A stretch of 64,000 nt of DNA, taken from assembly GCA_051859505.1 (NCBI GenBank), contig JBHYFN010000013.1, positions 1 to 64,000 of the forward strand, in the 5' to 3' direction. The stretch is from JAFIEN01 sp051859505 (GTDB taxonomy: Bacteria > Pseudomonadota > Alphaproteobacteria > Rhodobacterales > Rhodobacteraceae). Shown in pieces: positions 39,935 through 48,392 of this stretch; the stretch's first letter is position 1, and each line of letters begins with the position of its first letter. The position numbers and the translations under genes were made by a program. Below the pieces are notes generated by a model. It ran no database searches. It was given only the letters and a program-made list of their open reading frames with translations, and had not been told where the DNA came from.

Positions 39935-41107
39935 ATGGACATTCATGAATATCAGGCCAAGGAAATCCTCGCCCGCTTCGGCGTGCCGGTGCCCCGCGGC
40001 GGCCTTGCCTATTCGCCCGAACAGGCGGGCTACCGCGCCCGCGAACTGGGCGGCACGGCCTGGGTCGTCAAGGCGCAGGTCCATTCCGGCGGCCGTGGCG
40101 CCGCGGGCGGGGTCAAGCTCTGCCGCTCCGAAGCCGAGGTGCAGGAGTTTGCCTCCACCCTCTTCGGCAAGCAGCTTGTCACCAAGCAGACCGATGCCAA
40201 TGGCAAGGGCGTTTACCGGCTCTGGGTCGAGGCCGCCTCCGACATCGCGCGCGAGATCTATCTGGGCTTCGTCCTCGACCGCAAATCCGAACGCATCATG
40301 ATCGTGGCCTCGGGCCACGGCGGCATGGAGATCGAGGATCTGGCCGAGGAAAACCCCGACAGCCTGGTCCGCATGACAATCGACCCGGCCGTGGGCCTAT
40401 GCCCCTTCCAGGCGCGCGAACTGGCCTTCAAGCTGGGCCTTGACGGCGGGCAGGTGGCACAGATGGTGACGATCCTCCAGGCCTGCTACCGCGCCTATCG
40501 CGATCTCGATGCGATGATGGTCGAGATCAACCCGCTGGTCGTCACCGGCTCGGGCGATCTGGTCGCACTCGATGCCAAGATGTCCTTCGACACCAATGCC
40601 CTCTTCCGCCAGCAGCAGGTGGCCGAACTGCGCGACCGCAGCCAGGAGGATCCGCGCGAAAGCACCGCCGGCGATCACGGCCTGTCCTATGTGGGCCTTG
40701 ACGGCGATATCGGCTGCATCATCAACGGCGCGGGCCTGGCCATGGCCACGATGGACATGATCAAGCTGGCCGGCGGCGAGCCTGCCAATTTCCTCGACAT
40801 CGGCGGCGGCGCCAGCCCCGAGCGCGTGGTGCGCGCCTTCCGCACGGTCCTCACCGATGGCGGGGTCAGCGTGATCCTCGTCAACATCTTCGCCGGCATC
40901 AACCGCTGCGACTGGGTGGCCGAGGGCGTGGTGCAGGCTTACCGCGAGGTCGGCCTGACCATCCCCGTCGTCGTCCGCCTGGCCGGCACCAATGTCGAGG
41001 AAGGCAACCGCATCATCGCCGAAAGCGGCCTGCCGCTGATCACCGCCGATACGCTGGCCGATGCCGCGGCCAAGGCCGTGGCCGCCCGGCCCAGACAAGC
41101 CGCCTGA
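39935..41107 (+). CDS. mtkA: Malate--CoA ligase beta subunit
   Basis: This 390-residue ATP-grasp subunit of malate thiokinase activates malate to malyl-CoA for the lyase encoded upstream. ATP-grasp features are MDIHEYQAKEILARFGVP, VVKAQVHSGGRGAAGGVK and LDAKMSFDTNALFR; CoA-side motifs include NIFAGINRCDWVAEGVV. It is related to SucC, but the linkage to mcl and sgaA and the residues shared with Methylobacterium MtkA (NRCDWVAEGVV, INGAGLAMATMDMIKLAGG) favour malate. The palindrome pair lies just upstream. Confidence 0.9.
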   Translation: MDIHEYQAKEILARFGVPVPRGGLAYSPEQAGYRARELGGTAWVVKAQVHSGGRGAAGGVKLCRSEAEVQEFASTLFGKQLVTKQTDANGKGVYRLWVEAASDIAREIYLGFVLDRKSERIMIVASGHGGMEIEDLAEENPDSLVRMTIDPAVGLCPFQARELAFKLGLDGGQVAQMVTILQACYRAYRDLDAMMVEINPLVVTGSGDLVALDAKMSFDTNALFRQQQVAELRDRSQEDPRESTAGDHGLSYVGLDGDIGCIINGAGLAMATMDMIKLAGGEPANFLDIGGGASPERVVRAFRTVLTDGGVSVILVNIFAGINRCDWVAEGVVQAYREVGLTIPVVVRLAGTNVEEGNRIIAESGLPLITADTLADAAAKAVAARPRQAA

Positions 41108-41120
41108 GGAGGACAGACCC

Positions 41121-42017
41121 ATGGCAATCCTGATCGACGAGACGACACCCGTGATCGTGCAGGGCATGTCGGGCCGCATCGGCGCCTTTCATGCCGCCGA
41201 CATGATCAAGCACGGCACCAATGTCGTGGGCGGCGTCACCCCCGGCAAGGGCGGCACGACCCATCTCGACCGCCCCCTCTTCAACACCGTGCGCGAGGCG
41301 GTGGCGGAGACGAGGGCCGAAGCCTCCCTCGTCTTCGTGCCCCCGCCCTTCGCGGCGGATGCGATCATGGAGGCGGCGGATGCCGGCATCCGCACCGCCG
41401 TCTGCGTGACCGACGGCATCCCCGCGCAAGACATGATGCGCGTCAAACGCTTCCTCCGCCGCTATCCCGAGGCGCGCAAACTCCGCCTGATCGGCCCGAA
41501 TTGCGCCGGCGTCATCAGCCCCGGCCGCGGCTTCATGGGCATCATGCCGCCGCATATCTACATGCCAGGCCGCGTCGGCATCGTCGGTCGCTCCGGCACG
41601 CTGGGATACGAGGCCGCCTCCCAGATGAAGGCACTCGGCATCGGCGTCTCGACCAGCGTCGGCATCGGCGGCGACCCGATCAACGGATCATCCTTCCGCG
41701 ACATCCTCGAACTCTTCGAGGCCGATCCCGAAACCGATGCCGTCATGATGATCGGCGAGATCGGCGGGCCCCAGGAGGCCGAGGCCGCCGCCTTTGCCCG
41801 CGATCACATGACCAAACCGGTCGTGGCCTATATCGCGGGGCTTTCCGCCCCCAAGGGCCGCAAGATGGGCCATGCCGGCGCGATCATCAGCGCCTTCGGC
41901 GAAAGCGCCCAGGAAAAGGTCGAGATCCTCGCCGCCGCCGGCATCACCGTCGCCCCCAACCCCTCGGCCATGGGCGAAACGATGGCCCGCGTGCTGGAAC
42001 AGCGCAAGGCCGCCTGA
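41121..42017 (+). CDS. mtkB: Malate--CoA ligase alpha subunit
   Basis: This 298-residue CoA-binding subunit carries the phosphohistidine that transfers phosphate. CoA-binding motifs are VQGMSGRIGAFHAADM and NVVGGVTPGKGG; the active-site histidine is in RKMGHAGAIISA. The segment FAADAIMEAADAG and DGIPAQDMMRVKR is typical of MtkB rather than SucD. GAGGAGG before ATG 41121 sets the start; 13 bases separate it from mtkA. It ends the sgaA-mcl-mtkA-mtkB operon; the two-hairpin element follows. Confidence 0.9.
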   Translation: MAILIDETTPVIVQGMSGRIGAFHAADMIKHGTNVVGGVTPGKGGTTHLDRPLFNTVREAVAETRAEASLVFVPPPFAADAIMEAADAGIRTAVCVTDGIPAQDMMRVKRFLRRYPEARKLRLIGPNCAGVISPGRGFMGIMPPHIYMPGRVGIVGRSGTLGYEAASQMKALGIGVSTSVGIGGDPINGSSFRDILELFEADPETDAVMMIGEIGGPQEAEAAAFARDHMTKPVVAYIAGLSAPKGRKMGHAGAIISAFGESAQEKVEILAAAGITVAPNPSAMGETMARVLEQRKAA

Positions 42018-42087
42018 GCCACCCTACGGGCGGGCCGCCCGGGGGCACCCCACAACAGCCCGCCCGCAACCGGCCCGCCCAAACCCG

Positions 42088-42156
42088 CCCCTGCTGCTTC
42101 TTTTGTTCCCAAATATCCCGGGGGGAGGCCGCAGGCCGGGGGGCAGAGCCCCCCTC
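42088..42156 (-). repeat. Two-hairpin intergenic element, copy 2
   Basis: This is the same element as at 21756: TTCTTTTGTTCCCAAATATC, GGGGGGA, hairpin 1 GGCC-GCA-GGCC (42127-42137) and hairpin 2 GGGGGGC-AGA-GCCCCCC (42138-42154). The stem of hairpin 1 differs from copy 1, but both arms change together. It lies between mtkB (plus) and a lipoprotein gene (minus, stop at 42216), 60 bases after the latter's stop. Confidence 0.9.
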
Positions 42157-42215
42157 CCCCGCGGTCACGGCCCGCACCTCGGGCCGAAGGCGCTCTCCGG
42201 CCCGGCGCCCCGGAC

Positions 42216-42734
42216 TTACCGATAGACGATCAGCTCCGGCAGCGCCGTCAGGGGCACATCCAGAAGCCGCATCGCGGCCAGGCTGATCTGGCTGCCCGAT
42301 CCCGCCACCCCGCCCGAGGGGCGCAGCTCCAGCGAGACGGACTTGCCCGTCGCGGGATTCTCCACCCGCCCCATCGCCACTTCCGTCACGTAAGGGGTCG
42401 ACATCCAGATCCCCGGCTCCGTCGGCGAGCCGAGCGAGGCGATGGTCGCGCCCAGCCGCGTCTCGGAGGCCGACGACCGCGCCGTCGCCACGGCCGCGGC
42501 GCGGTCCTCGGCGGTGGTCGTGTCGAATTCCTCGACCGTGCGCGCCGTGGGGCGCGGCGGGGGCGCGGTCACGCTGGTCGGCACCACGACCTCTTCCGAT
42601 CCCGCCCCCTCCTCCTCTTCCGAGGATGCGGGAACAGCGGGGTCCAGCGAAAAGCCCAACTCCTCGGCCAGTTCCGCGCATCCGGCCAGAGAGGCCGCGA
42701 CCAGCGCCGCGGCGGAAACATGCAACAGTCTCAT
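42216..42734 (-). CDS. Lipoprotein, unknown function
   Basis: This protein of about 172 residues has a lipobox ALVAASLAGC and is presumably lipid-anchored. The mature N-terminal part is a Glu/Ser/Pro-rich linker (ASSEEEEGAGSEEVV) followed by a folded domain (ETRLGATIASLGSPTEPGIWMSTPYVTEVAMGRV, then LELRPSGGVAGSGSQISLAAMRLLDVPLTALPELIVY). Similar Rhodobacterales lipoproteins are sometimes labelled D-galactarate dehydratase, which the sequence does not support. A TTG at 42740 in frame is an alternative start because the GGAGGGGAG site suits it better. It is divergent from moaA. Confidence 0.75.
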   Translation of the reverse strand: MRLLHVSAAALVAASLAGCAELAEELGFSLDPAVPASSEEEEGAGSEEVVVPTSVTAPPPRPTARTVEEFDTTTAEDRAAAVATARSSASETRLGATIASLGSPTEPGIWMSTPYVTEVAMGRVENPATGKSVSLELRPSGGVAGSGSQISLAAMRLLDVPLTALPELIVYR

Positions 42735-42856
42735 CGTCAAAGGATACTCCCCTCCGGTTCGTCAGGCAACGCCCGCAACTCTCTCGCCGGCGCTCCAGGG
42801 CCCTCATCGTACCGGCCGCCCTTGTTCGCAGGCAAGCCGGAGACTAGGTTCGCGCC

Positions 42857-43897
42857 ATGAATACCGATCCCGCCGCCTCTGCAAGCCCCGCGCTTGTCGA
42901 TCCCTTCGCCCGGGCAATCCGCTACCTGCGGGTCTCGGTCACGGATCGCTGCGATTTCCGCTGCGTCTATTGCATGTCCGAGGCGATGACCTTCCTGCCG
43001 AAGAAAGAGCTTCTGACGCTCGAGGAGCTGGACCGGCTCTGTTCCACCTTCATCCGCCTCGGGGTCGAGAAACTGCGCATCACCGGCGGCGAGCCGCTGG
43101 TCCGGCGCGATATCCTGACCTTCTTCCGCGCCATGTCGCGCCATCTGGAAAGCGGCGCGCTGAAAGAGCTGACGCTGACCACCAACGGCAGCCAGCTGGC
43201 CCGATTCGCGACCCAGCTGGCGGCGGCCGGCGTGCGGCGGGTGAATGTGAGCCTCGATACGCTGGACGCGGCGAAATTCGCCGAAATCACCCGCTGGGGG
43301 CGGTTGCCGCAGGTTCTGGACGGGATCGAGGCGGCGCAAGCGGCGGGGCTTCGGGTCAAGATCAATACCGTGGCGCTGAAAGGGTTCAACGAGGACGAGC
43401 TGTTGCCCCTTGTCGAATGGTGCGCCGCCCGCGACATGGATCTGACCTTCATCGAGGTCATGCCGATGGGCGATATCGGCAATGAAGACAGGATCGGCCA
43501 GTACTGGCCGCTTTCCGATCTGCGGGCGCGGCTGGCCGGGCATTTCACCCTGACCGATCTGGCCGAACGCACCGGCGGGCCCGCCCGCTATGTCCGGCTG
43601 GAAGAGACGGGGCAGAAGGTCGGCTTCATCACGCCGCTCACGCATAATTTCTGCGAAAGCTGCAACCGCGTCCGCATCACCTGCACCGGCGAGATCTATA
43701 CCTGCCTGGGTCAGGAAGGCCATTCCGACCTGCGCGGCCCGCTGCGCGCAGCCCCCGATGATGCCGCATTGGAAGAGGCGATCCGCGCCGCGATCCGCCT
43801 GAAACCCAAGGGCCACGATTTCGACTATGGCCGCACGGGTGACCCCGCAAAGGTCGCCGGCCGCGTCAGCCGCCACATGAGCCATACCGGCGGCTGA
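42857..43897 (+). CDS. moaA: GTP 3',8-cyclase MoaA
   Basis: MoaA is a radical SAM enzyme that starts molybdenum cofactor synthesis from GTP. The 346-residue protein has the radical SAM cluster C32, C36 and C39 (DRCDFRCVYC), RITGGEPLVRRD, and the second [4Fe-4S] site in NFCESCNRVRI with a third cysteine in YTCLG. It ends in the functionally important Gly-Gly. It serves the molybdenum hydroxylase at 30-33 kb, among other enzymes. The other moa genes are not in this window. Confidence 0.97.
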   Translation: MNTDPAASASPALVDPFARAIRYLRVSVTDRCDFRCVYCMSEAMTFLPKKELLTLEELDRLCSTFIRLGVEKLRITGGEPLVRRDILTFFRAMSRHLESGALKELTLTTNGSQLARFATQLAAAGVRRVNVSLDTLDAAKFAEITRWGRLPQVLDGIEAAQAAGLRVKINTVALKGFNEDELLPLVEWCAARDMDLTFIEVMPMGDIGNEDRIGQYWPLSDLRARLAGHFTLTDLAERTGGPARYVRLEETGQKVGFITPLTHNFCESCNRVRITCTGEIYTCLGQEGHSDLRGPLRAAPDDAALEEAIRAAIRLKPKGHDFDYGRTGDPAKVAGRVSRHMSHTGG

Positions 43898-43965
43898 TAC
43901 GACGCGGCGGGACGAGGCACCCGGGCGGGGTTCAGCGAATCACGCTTTCCTGCTAGGCTTGGCGC

Positions 43966-44607
43966 ATGCGCCTTCTGCCTCTGACCGCCAGCCTTCTGGG
44001 CTGCAGCCTCGCCTTGCCTGTCGCCGCCCAGAACTGGTGCGATGGCCCCCGCCCCGTCACCCTGCCCGACTGCATGATCGGCCACTGGGCCGGCTACAGC
44101 GACATGGCCCAGCGCCTGCAGGCCTTTCTTGATACCCTGCCCGAAGAGGTGGCGGCCATCGTCCTTGAAGAGGCGGAGGACTTCGGCCTTGTCCTCGACA
44201 TCTTTTACGACGGCTTCTTCGTCGCCGCCCCGCTGCGCTACCAGATCGACGTGACCGATTTCTCAAGCGTCGAGCCGGTGAACTACGTGATCGACACGGT
44301 CACGGAATATGGCGCCGGCTGGCTCCTGCCCTTTCCCGAGACGGGCGAGCTGGACATCTGCCACATCCCCGGCACGGGCACCGTCACCGCGACGGCCGAG
44401 GGCGTGACCGTCAGCACTGATGCCGATGGATCAAGCTTCTGGCCCGATGCGCCCGTGATCTACCGCTGCGAAGGCGATGTGCTTTCGGTCCAGATCACGC
44501 TGCCGGGGATCGGGCCGATCACCCATACCCTGTTCCGGGCAACCCGCGCGCCTTTCGCGGATGCGGCGGATCACCTCTATTTCCTCTACAACCGCCCGGC
44601 AGAGTGA
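43966..44607 (+). CDS. Secreted protein of unknown function
   Basis: This 213-residue protein has a signal peptide (residues 1-21, ending VAAQ) and four or more cysteines in the mature part (NWCDGPRP, LPDCMIGH, LDICHIPG, IYRCEGD), consistent with disulfides in the periplasm. The C-terminal half is beta-rich (CHIPGTGTVTATAEGVTVSTDADG). CMIGHWAGYSDM recalls lipocalin-like or DUF1579-like folds only vaguely. It is separated by 68 bases from moaA on the same strand. Not recognised; no function claimed. Confidence 0.7.
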   Translation: MRLLPLTASLLGCSLALPVAAQNWCDGPRPVTLPDCMIGHWAGYSDMAQRLQAFLDTLPEEVAAIVLEEAEDFGLVLDIFYDGFFVAAPLRYQIDVTDFSSVEPVNYVIDTVTEYGAGWLLPFPETGELDICHIPGTGTVTATAEGVTVSTDADGSSFWPDAPVIYRCEGDVLSVQITLPGIGPITHTLFRATRAPFADAADHLYFLYNRPAE

Positions 44608-44612
44608 CCGCC

Positions 44613-45770
44613 TCAACCGGCCAGCCGCGCCTCGACCATGCCCACGAACCATGAGGCGCCATAGGGGATCGCCTCGTCGTTGAACTCGTATTCCGGGTGA
44701 TGCACCGGCGCGCTGTCGCCGTTGCCGACAAGGATATAGGCGCCGGGGCGTTCTTCCAGCATATAGGCGAAATCCTCGCCGCCCATGATCAGCGGCGCCT
44801 CGTCGCAGGCCCCGGTGATCGTGGCGGCCACCTCGGCGGCATAGTCGGTATGGGCCGCGTGGTTCACCATGACGGGATAGCCCGCCATCATCTCGATCCG
44901 CGCCACGGCCCCGAAGGCCGCCGCCGTCCCCTCGACCAGAGCCTTCAGCCGCGCCCCGGCAAGCTCACGCAGCTCGTTCGTCAGCGTGCGGATCGTGCCG
45001 CGCAGCGTGACCGATGAGGGGATCACGTTGAACGCCTGCGACGAGGTCACGAAAGAGGTGACCGAGACGACGATCCGGTCCACCGGATCGGCATTGCGGC
45101 TGACGATGCTTTGCAGCGCGGTCACGACATGGGCGGCGGCCAGCGTCGGGTCCACCGTCTCGTGCGGTTTGGCGGCATGGCCGCCCTTGCCTTCGATCAC
45201 GATCTCGAACTGGTCGGTCGCGGCGAAGAAGGGGCCGGGGCGGATCGCGAAACTGCCCAGCGGGCGGCCGGGCCAGTTGTGCATCCCGTAGACCTCGTCG
45301 ATCTGCCAACGCGCCATCAGCCCGTCGGCACACATCTCGCGCCCGCCGCCGCCGCCCTCTTCGGCGGGCTGGAAGATGACGACGACCGTGCCCGAGAAAT
45401 TGCGCGTCTCGGCCAGGTATTTCGCGGCGCCCAGAAGCATCGCGGTATGGCCGTCATGGCCGCAGGCATGCATCGCGCCGGGCGTTTTCGAGGCATGCGG
45501 CAGCCCGGTCTGTTCCAGGATCGGCAGCGCATCCATATCGGCGCGCAACCCGATGGTCCGCCCGCCCGCGCCCTGCCCCCGGATCACGCCCACGACGCCG
45601 GTGCGCCCGATCCCCTCGACCACCTCGTCACAGCCGAAATCGCGCAGCTTCGCGGCCACGATGCCAGCGGTGCGATGGGTGTCGAACATCAGTTCGGGAT
45701 GTTCATGCAGATCGCGCCGCCAGGCGGCGATTTCGGGCTGCAGTTCGGCAAGACGGTTCTTCACGGGCAT
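44613..45770 (-). CDS. M20 family metallo-amidohydrolase
   Basis: This 385-residue hippurate/N-acyl-amino-acid hydrolase-like enzyme is of the M20D peptidase family. The metal ligands and catalytic residues are in HACGHDGHT (with C102 as ligand), QPAEEGGGG, YGMHNWPG and the late GGEDFAYML. GLRADMDALPI is the family core. It probably deacylates N-acetyl or aromatic-acyl amino acids in the cytosol. It is convergent with the secreted protein gene (five bases between ends) and 90 bases from tRNA-Arg. Confidence 0.92.
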   Translation of the reverse strand: MPVKNRLAELQPEIAAWRRDLHEHPELMFDTHRTAGIVAAKLRDFGCDEVVEGIGRTGVVGVIRGQGAGGRTIGLRADMDALPILEQTGLPHASKTPGAMHACGHDGHTAMLLGAAKYLAETRNFSGTVVVIFQPAEEGGGGGREMCADGLMARWQIDEVYGMHNWPGRPLGSFAIRPGPFFAATDQFEIVIEGKGGHAAKPHETVDPTLAAAHVVTALQSIVSRNADPVDRIVVSVTSFVTSSQAFNVIPSSVTLRGTIRTLTNELRELAGARLKALVEGTAAAFGAVARIEMMAGYPVMVNHAAHTDYAAEVAATITGACDEAPLIMGGEDFAYMLEERPGAYILVGNGDSAPVHHPEYEFNDEAIPYGASWFVGMVEARLAG

Positions 45771-45857
45771 GACCGCTCTCCTGTCTGATCCGGGTCAGAG
45801 TGGCGCATCGCCCCAGCCGCGGCAAGGGCCGGCGCGGTTTGTCGCAAACGGGGGAAG

Positions 45858-45934
45858 TGGCGCACCCATCAGGATTCGAACCTGAGACCTCTGCCTTCGG
45901 AGGGCAGCACTCTATCCAGCTGAGCTATGGGTGC
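45858..45934 (-). tRNA. tRNA-Arg(CCG)
   Basis: Read on the minus strand, the 77-base gene folds as a cloverleaf: acceptor GCACCCA / TGGGTGC, D-arm GCTC...GAG, anticodon arm CTGCC-CTCCGAA-GGCAG, TPsiC arm TCAGG-TTCGAAT-CCTGA and discriminator G. The anticodon is CCG, reading the arginine codon CGG. The 3' CCA is encoded. No other tRNA was seen. Confidence 0.97.
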
Positions 45935-46020
45935 CAGCCTGCCGCCCTGATAGGGCAAAGCGGCACGGCCCGCAACCCGTCACGCGGCCCCCTTGGCCAC
46001 GGCCCTCCGGCAGGGCCGCC

Positions 46021-47241
46021 TCAGGCAAAGAGGTCGTGGCAGAGTTCCAGCGCATCGACCAGCGCGTCCACCTCTCCGGTCGTGTTGTAAAGCCCGAAGG
46101 AGGCGCGGCAGGTGGCGCCCACGCCCAGATGCTCCATCAGCGGCATGGCGCAATGGGTGCCCGCGCGCACCGCGATGCCGCGCTTGTCGAGCACGGTCGA
46201 GATGTCATGCGCATGGGCCGCCCCGTCAAGCGTGAAGGAAAAGATCGCCCCCTTGCCCGGCGCGCTGCCCTGCACGTTCAGCCAGTTCAGCCCCGCAAGC
46301 CGCGCCTGCGCATAGTCGCGCAGGCCCGCTTCATGGGCGGCGATATTCTCCATGCCAAGGCCGGTCATGTAATCCAGCGCCACGCCCATGCCGATGGTCT
46401 GGACGATGCCGGGCGTGCCGGCCTCGAACTTCATCGGGGGATCGTTCCAGGTGACGGTATCGCGCGAAACCTCGCGGATCATGTCGCCGCCGCCGAGGAA
46501 GGGGCGCATCTCGGCCTGCCGCGCGGCGCGGATGTAGATCGCGCCCGACCCCGAGGGGCCATAGAGCTTGTGCCCGGTGATGGCGTAGAAATCGCATCCC
46601 AATGCCTGCACATCGACGGGCATGTGCACCGCGGCCTGACTGCCATCGACCAGCACCGGCACGCCGCGCTCACGCGCCGCGTGGCAGATCGCGGCCACAT
46701 CGACCACCGTGCCCGTCACGTTCGACATATGCGTCACCGCCACCAGCCGCGTCCGGGGGCCGATCGCGTCGATCACCGCCTGCGGATCAAGGCTGCCGTC
46801 GGGGGCGCAGTCCACCCATTTCAGCACCACCCCCTGCCGTTCGCGCAGGAAATGCCAGGGCACGATATTGGCGTGATGCTCGAGGATGCTCAGGACGATC
46901 TCGTCGCCCGCCTCGAAACGCGGCGCGGCCCAGCCGTAGGAGACGAGGTTGATCCCCTCGGTCGTGCCCGAGGTGAAGACGATCTCTTCCTCGGACCCTG
47001 CATTCAGGAAGCGGGCGACCTTGCCGCGCACCGCCTCGTACTGGTCGGTGGCGAGGTTCGACAGGTAGTGCAAGCCCCTGTGCACATTGGCATATTCCTG
47101 CGAATAGGCCCGCGTAACCGCGTCGATCACGACCTGCGGTTTCTGCGCCGAGGCGCCGTTGTCAAGATAGACCAGCGGCTTGCCGTTCACCTCGCGGCTC
47201 AGGATCGGGAAATCGGCCCGGACCTTTTCGACGTCAAACAC
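46021..47241 (-). CDS. sufS: Cysteine desulfurase SufS
   Basis: This 406-residue group II cysteine desulfurase provides sulfur for Fe-S cluster assembly by the SUF system. The PLP lysine is in TGHKLYGPSG, and the catalytic cysteine is C364 in RAGTHCAMPL, typical for SufS. Other motifs are LDNGASAQKP and ANVHRGLHYLSN. It is the last gene of the iscR-iscS-sufBCD operon and overlaps the preceding YIP1 gene by eight bases. No sufE or sufU is next to it. Confidence 0.97.
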   Translation of the reverse strand: MFDVEKVRADFPILSREVNGKPLVYLDNGASAQKPQVVIDAVTRAYSQEYANVHRGLHYLSNLATDQYEAVRGKVARFLNAGSEEEIVFTSGTTEGINLVSYGWAAPRFEAGDEIVLSILEHHANIVPWHFLRERQGVVLKWVDCAPDGSLDPQAVIDAIGPRTRLVAVTHMSNVTGTVVDVAAICHAARERGVPVLVDGSQAAVHMPVDVQALGCDFYAITGHKLYGPSGSGAIYIRAARQAEMRPFLGGGDMIREVSRDTVTWNDPPMKFEAGTPGIVQTIGMGVALDYMTGLGMENIAAHEAGLRDYAQARLAGLNWLNVQGSAPGKGAIFSFTLDGAAHAHDISTVLDKRGIAVRAGTHCAMPLMEHLGVGATCRASFGLYNTTGEVDALVDALELCHDLFA

Positions 47242-47845
47242 GCCCCAACCCTCCTGTTGCGCCGACGCCGATCAGGGTGAGGAACATCGTCACGCCGATG
47301 CTGATGCCCACAAGGGCGATCAGCAGGGTGAAGGCCGCTTTCCACAAACTCTCGAAGCCGTGCATGACATTGATGAAATTGACGAGGATCCAGACCAGCA
47401 GCCCCAGCCCCAGGGCCGAGGCGATGCCCGACACCGCCGGCAGAAGCAGCGCCACCGCGGCCACGAACACCCGGAAGGTCATCGCCAGCACCTCGAGCCA
47501 GACGATCAGCACCAGCGCCGCGCCGAAATCGCCCGTTCCGCCAAGGCCCGCGCCGGTGAAATGCAGTGCAAAGACCAGAAGCACCAGCGACGAGCCAAGG
47601 ATGACGGCATAGGTGAAGGGCGACAGGACCAGCGGCCCCCCGCCGCCGGGCCCGGGCGGGCCTTCGGGAACGGCGCCCTGCGTGAGGGCCACCAGAAGCA
47701 CGCTGACGACCGTGACCAGCACCAGCGCCTGCCACAGGACCGCGCGCGACAGGTTCAGCCCGATCAGGAACCGCGCGACCCCCGCGGGATCGCCGAGCGA
47801 TTGCCGGATCAGTTGGCCGAAACGGCGCGGGAAATCAGCCTCCAT
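47234..47845 (-). CDS. YIP1-family membrane protein (second)
   Basis: This 203-residue polytopic inner-membrane protein has about five transmembrane helices (e.g. about 38-57, 73-95, 102-128, 130-155 and 170-195). The N-terminal soluble part (FPRRFGQLIRQSLGDPAGVARFLIGL) resembles YIP1-family proteins. GAGGGA before ATG 47845 supports the start. It overlaps sufS by eight bases and the upstream YIP1 gene by 11. Its role is unknown; its place in the suf operon could be conserved in Rhodobacterales. Confidence 0.82.
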   Translation of the reverse strand: MEADFPRRFGQLIRQSLGDPAGVARFLIGLNLSRAVLWQALVLVTVVSVLLVALTQGAVPEGPPGPGGGGPLVLSPFTYAVILGSSLVLLVFALHFTGAGLGGTGDFGAALVLIVWLEVLAMTFRVFVAAVALLLPAVSGIASALGLGLLVWILVNFINVMHGFESLWKAAFTLLIALVGISIGVTMFLTLIGVGATGGLGRV

Positions 47846-48386
47846 GCCCGTCCCTCGCCGCCCGGGCCGCGCCGGACCCTGCCCCGGCCCCCATCCCTGC
47901 CCCCGCCTCGCGCAGGCCCTGAACGAAGAACCAGACAAGTGCGACAGCCCAGATGCCGAAGACCAGATAACTTCCGGGCCCCTGCCCGTTCAGACCGCTC
48001 AGAAGGCCCTGAAGCAGCGCGACCGGAGAGGCGGCAAGCAGCCCCCAGAACAGCGCCAGCCGCACCGGATAGCCGCCGGGCCGGATCCCGAAAAGCCAGA
48101 GGATCCCCTGAAGCAGCAGCGCCAGCAGGTAAAAGACCAGCGGCATGATCATCAGCCAGGCGAAGAAGGTGGTCCCGATCAGCTGCCCCAGCGCAAGCGG
48201 CGTCTCAAGCTCCTGCGACAGATGGGAAATCCGCGCCTGCACGGGCAGTTGCGCCACGAACATCATCAGGCAGGCCGCCATCAGATAGGCGATCAGCCGA
48301 TCCTCGCGCACGCCTTCGCGCAACAGATCCGCGAACACGGCCCGGGGGCCGCGCCATGTGCGGACAATATTCGTCGATACGGCCAT
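47835..48386 (-). CDS. YIP1-family membrane protein (first)
   Basis: This 183-residue polytopic membrane protein belongs with the next gene to the YIP1 family (RTWRGPRAVFADLLREGVREDRLIAYL, transmembrane helices about residues 32-50, 72-97, 105-126 and 140-158, and an Ala/Gly-rich cytosolic tail). The two YIP1-like genes overlap by 11 bases, so they are probably made together and may form a hetero-complex. It is six bases after sufD. Function unknown. Confidence 0.8.
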   Translation of the reverse strand: MAVSTNIVRTWRGPRAVFADLLREGVREDRLIAYLMAACLMMFVAQLPVQARISHLSQELETPLALGQLIGTTFFAWLMIMPLVFYLLALLLQGILWLFGIRPGGYPVRLALFWGLLAASPVALLQGLLSGLNGQGPGSYLVFGIWAVALVWFFVQGLREAGAGMGAGAGSGAARAARDGHGG

Positions 48387-48392
48387 GGCCCC

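Noticed and set aside
39935..42017. Succinyl-CoA synthetase sucC-sucD
   Set aside because: Gene context with mcl and sgaA and residues shared with malate thiokinase favour mtkA-mtkB; no sucA/sucB or mdh is adjacent.
42741..42856. Molybdenum cofactor riboswitch before moaA
   Set aside because: The gap is short, divergent and shows no multi-helix leader resembling the known Moco RNA.
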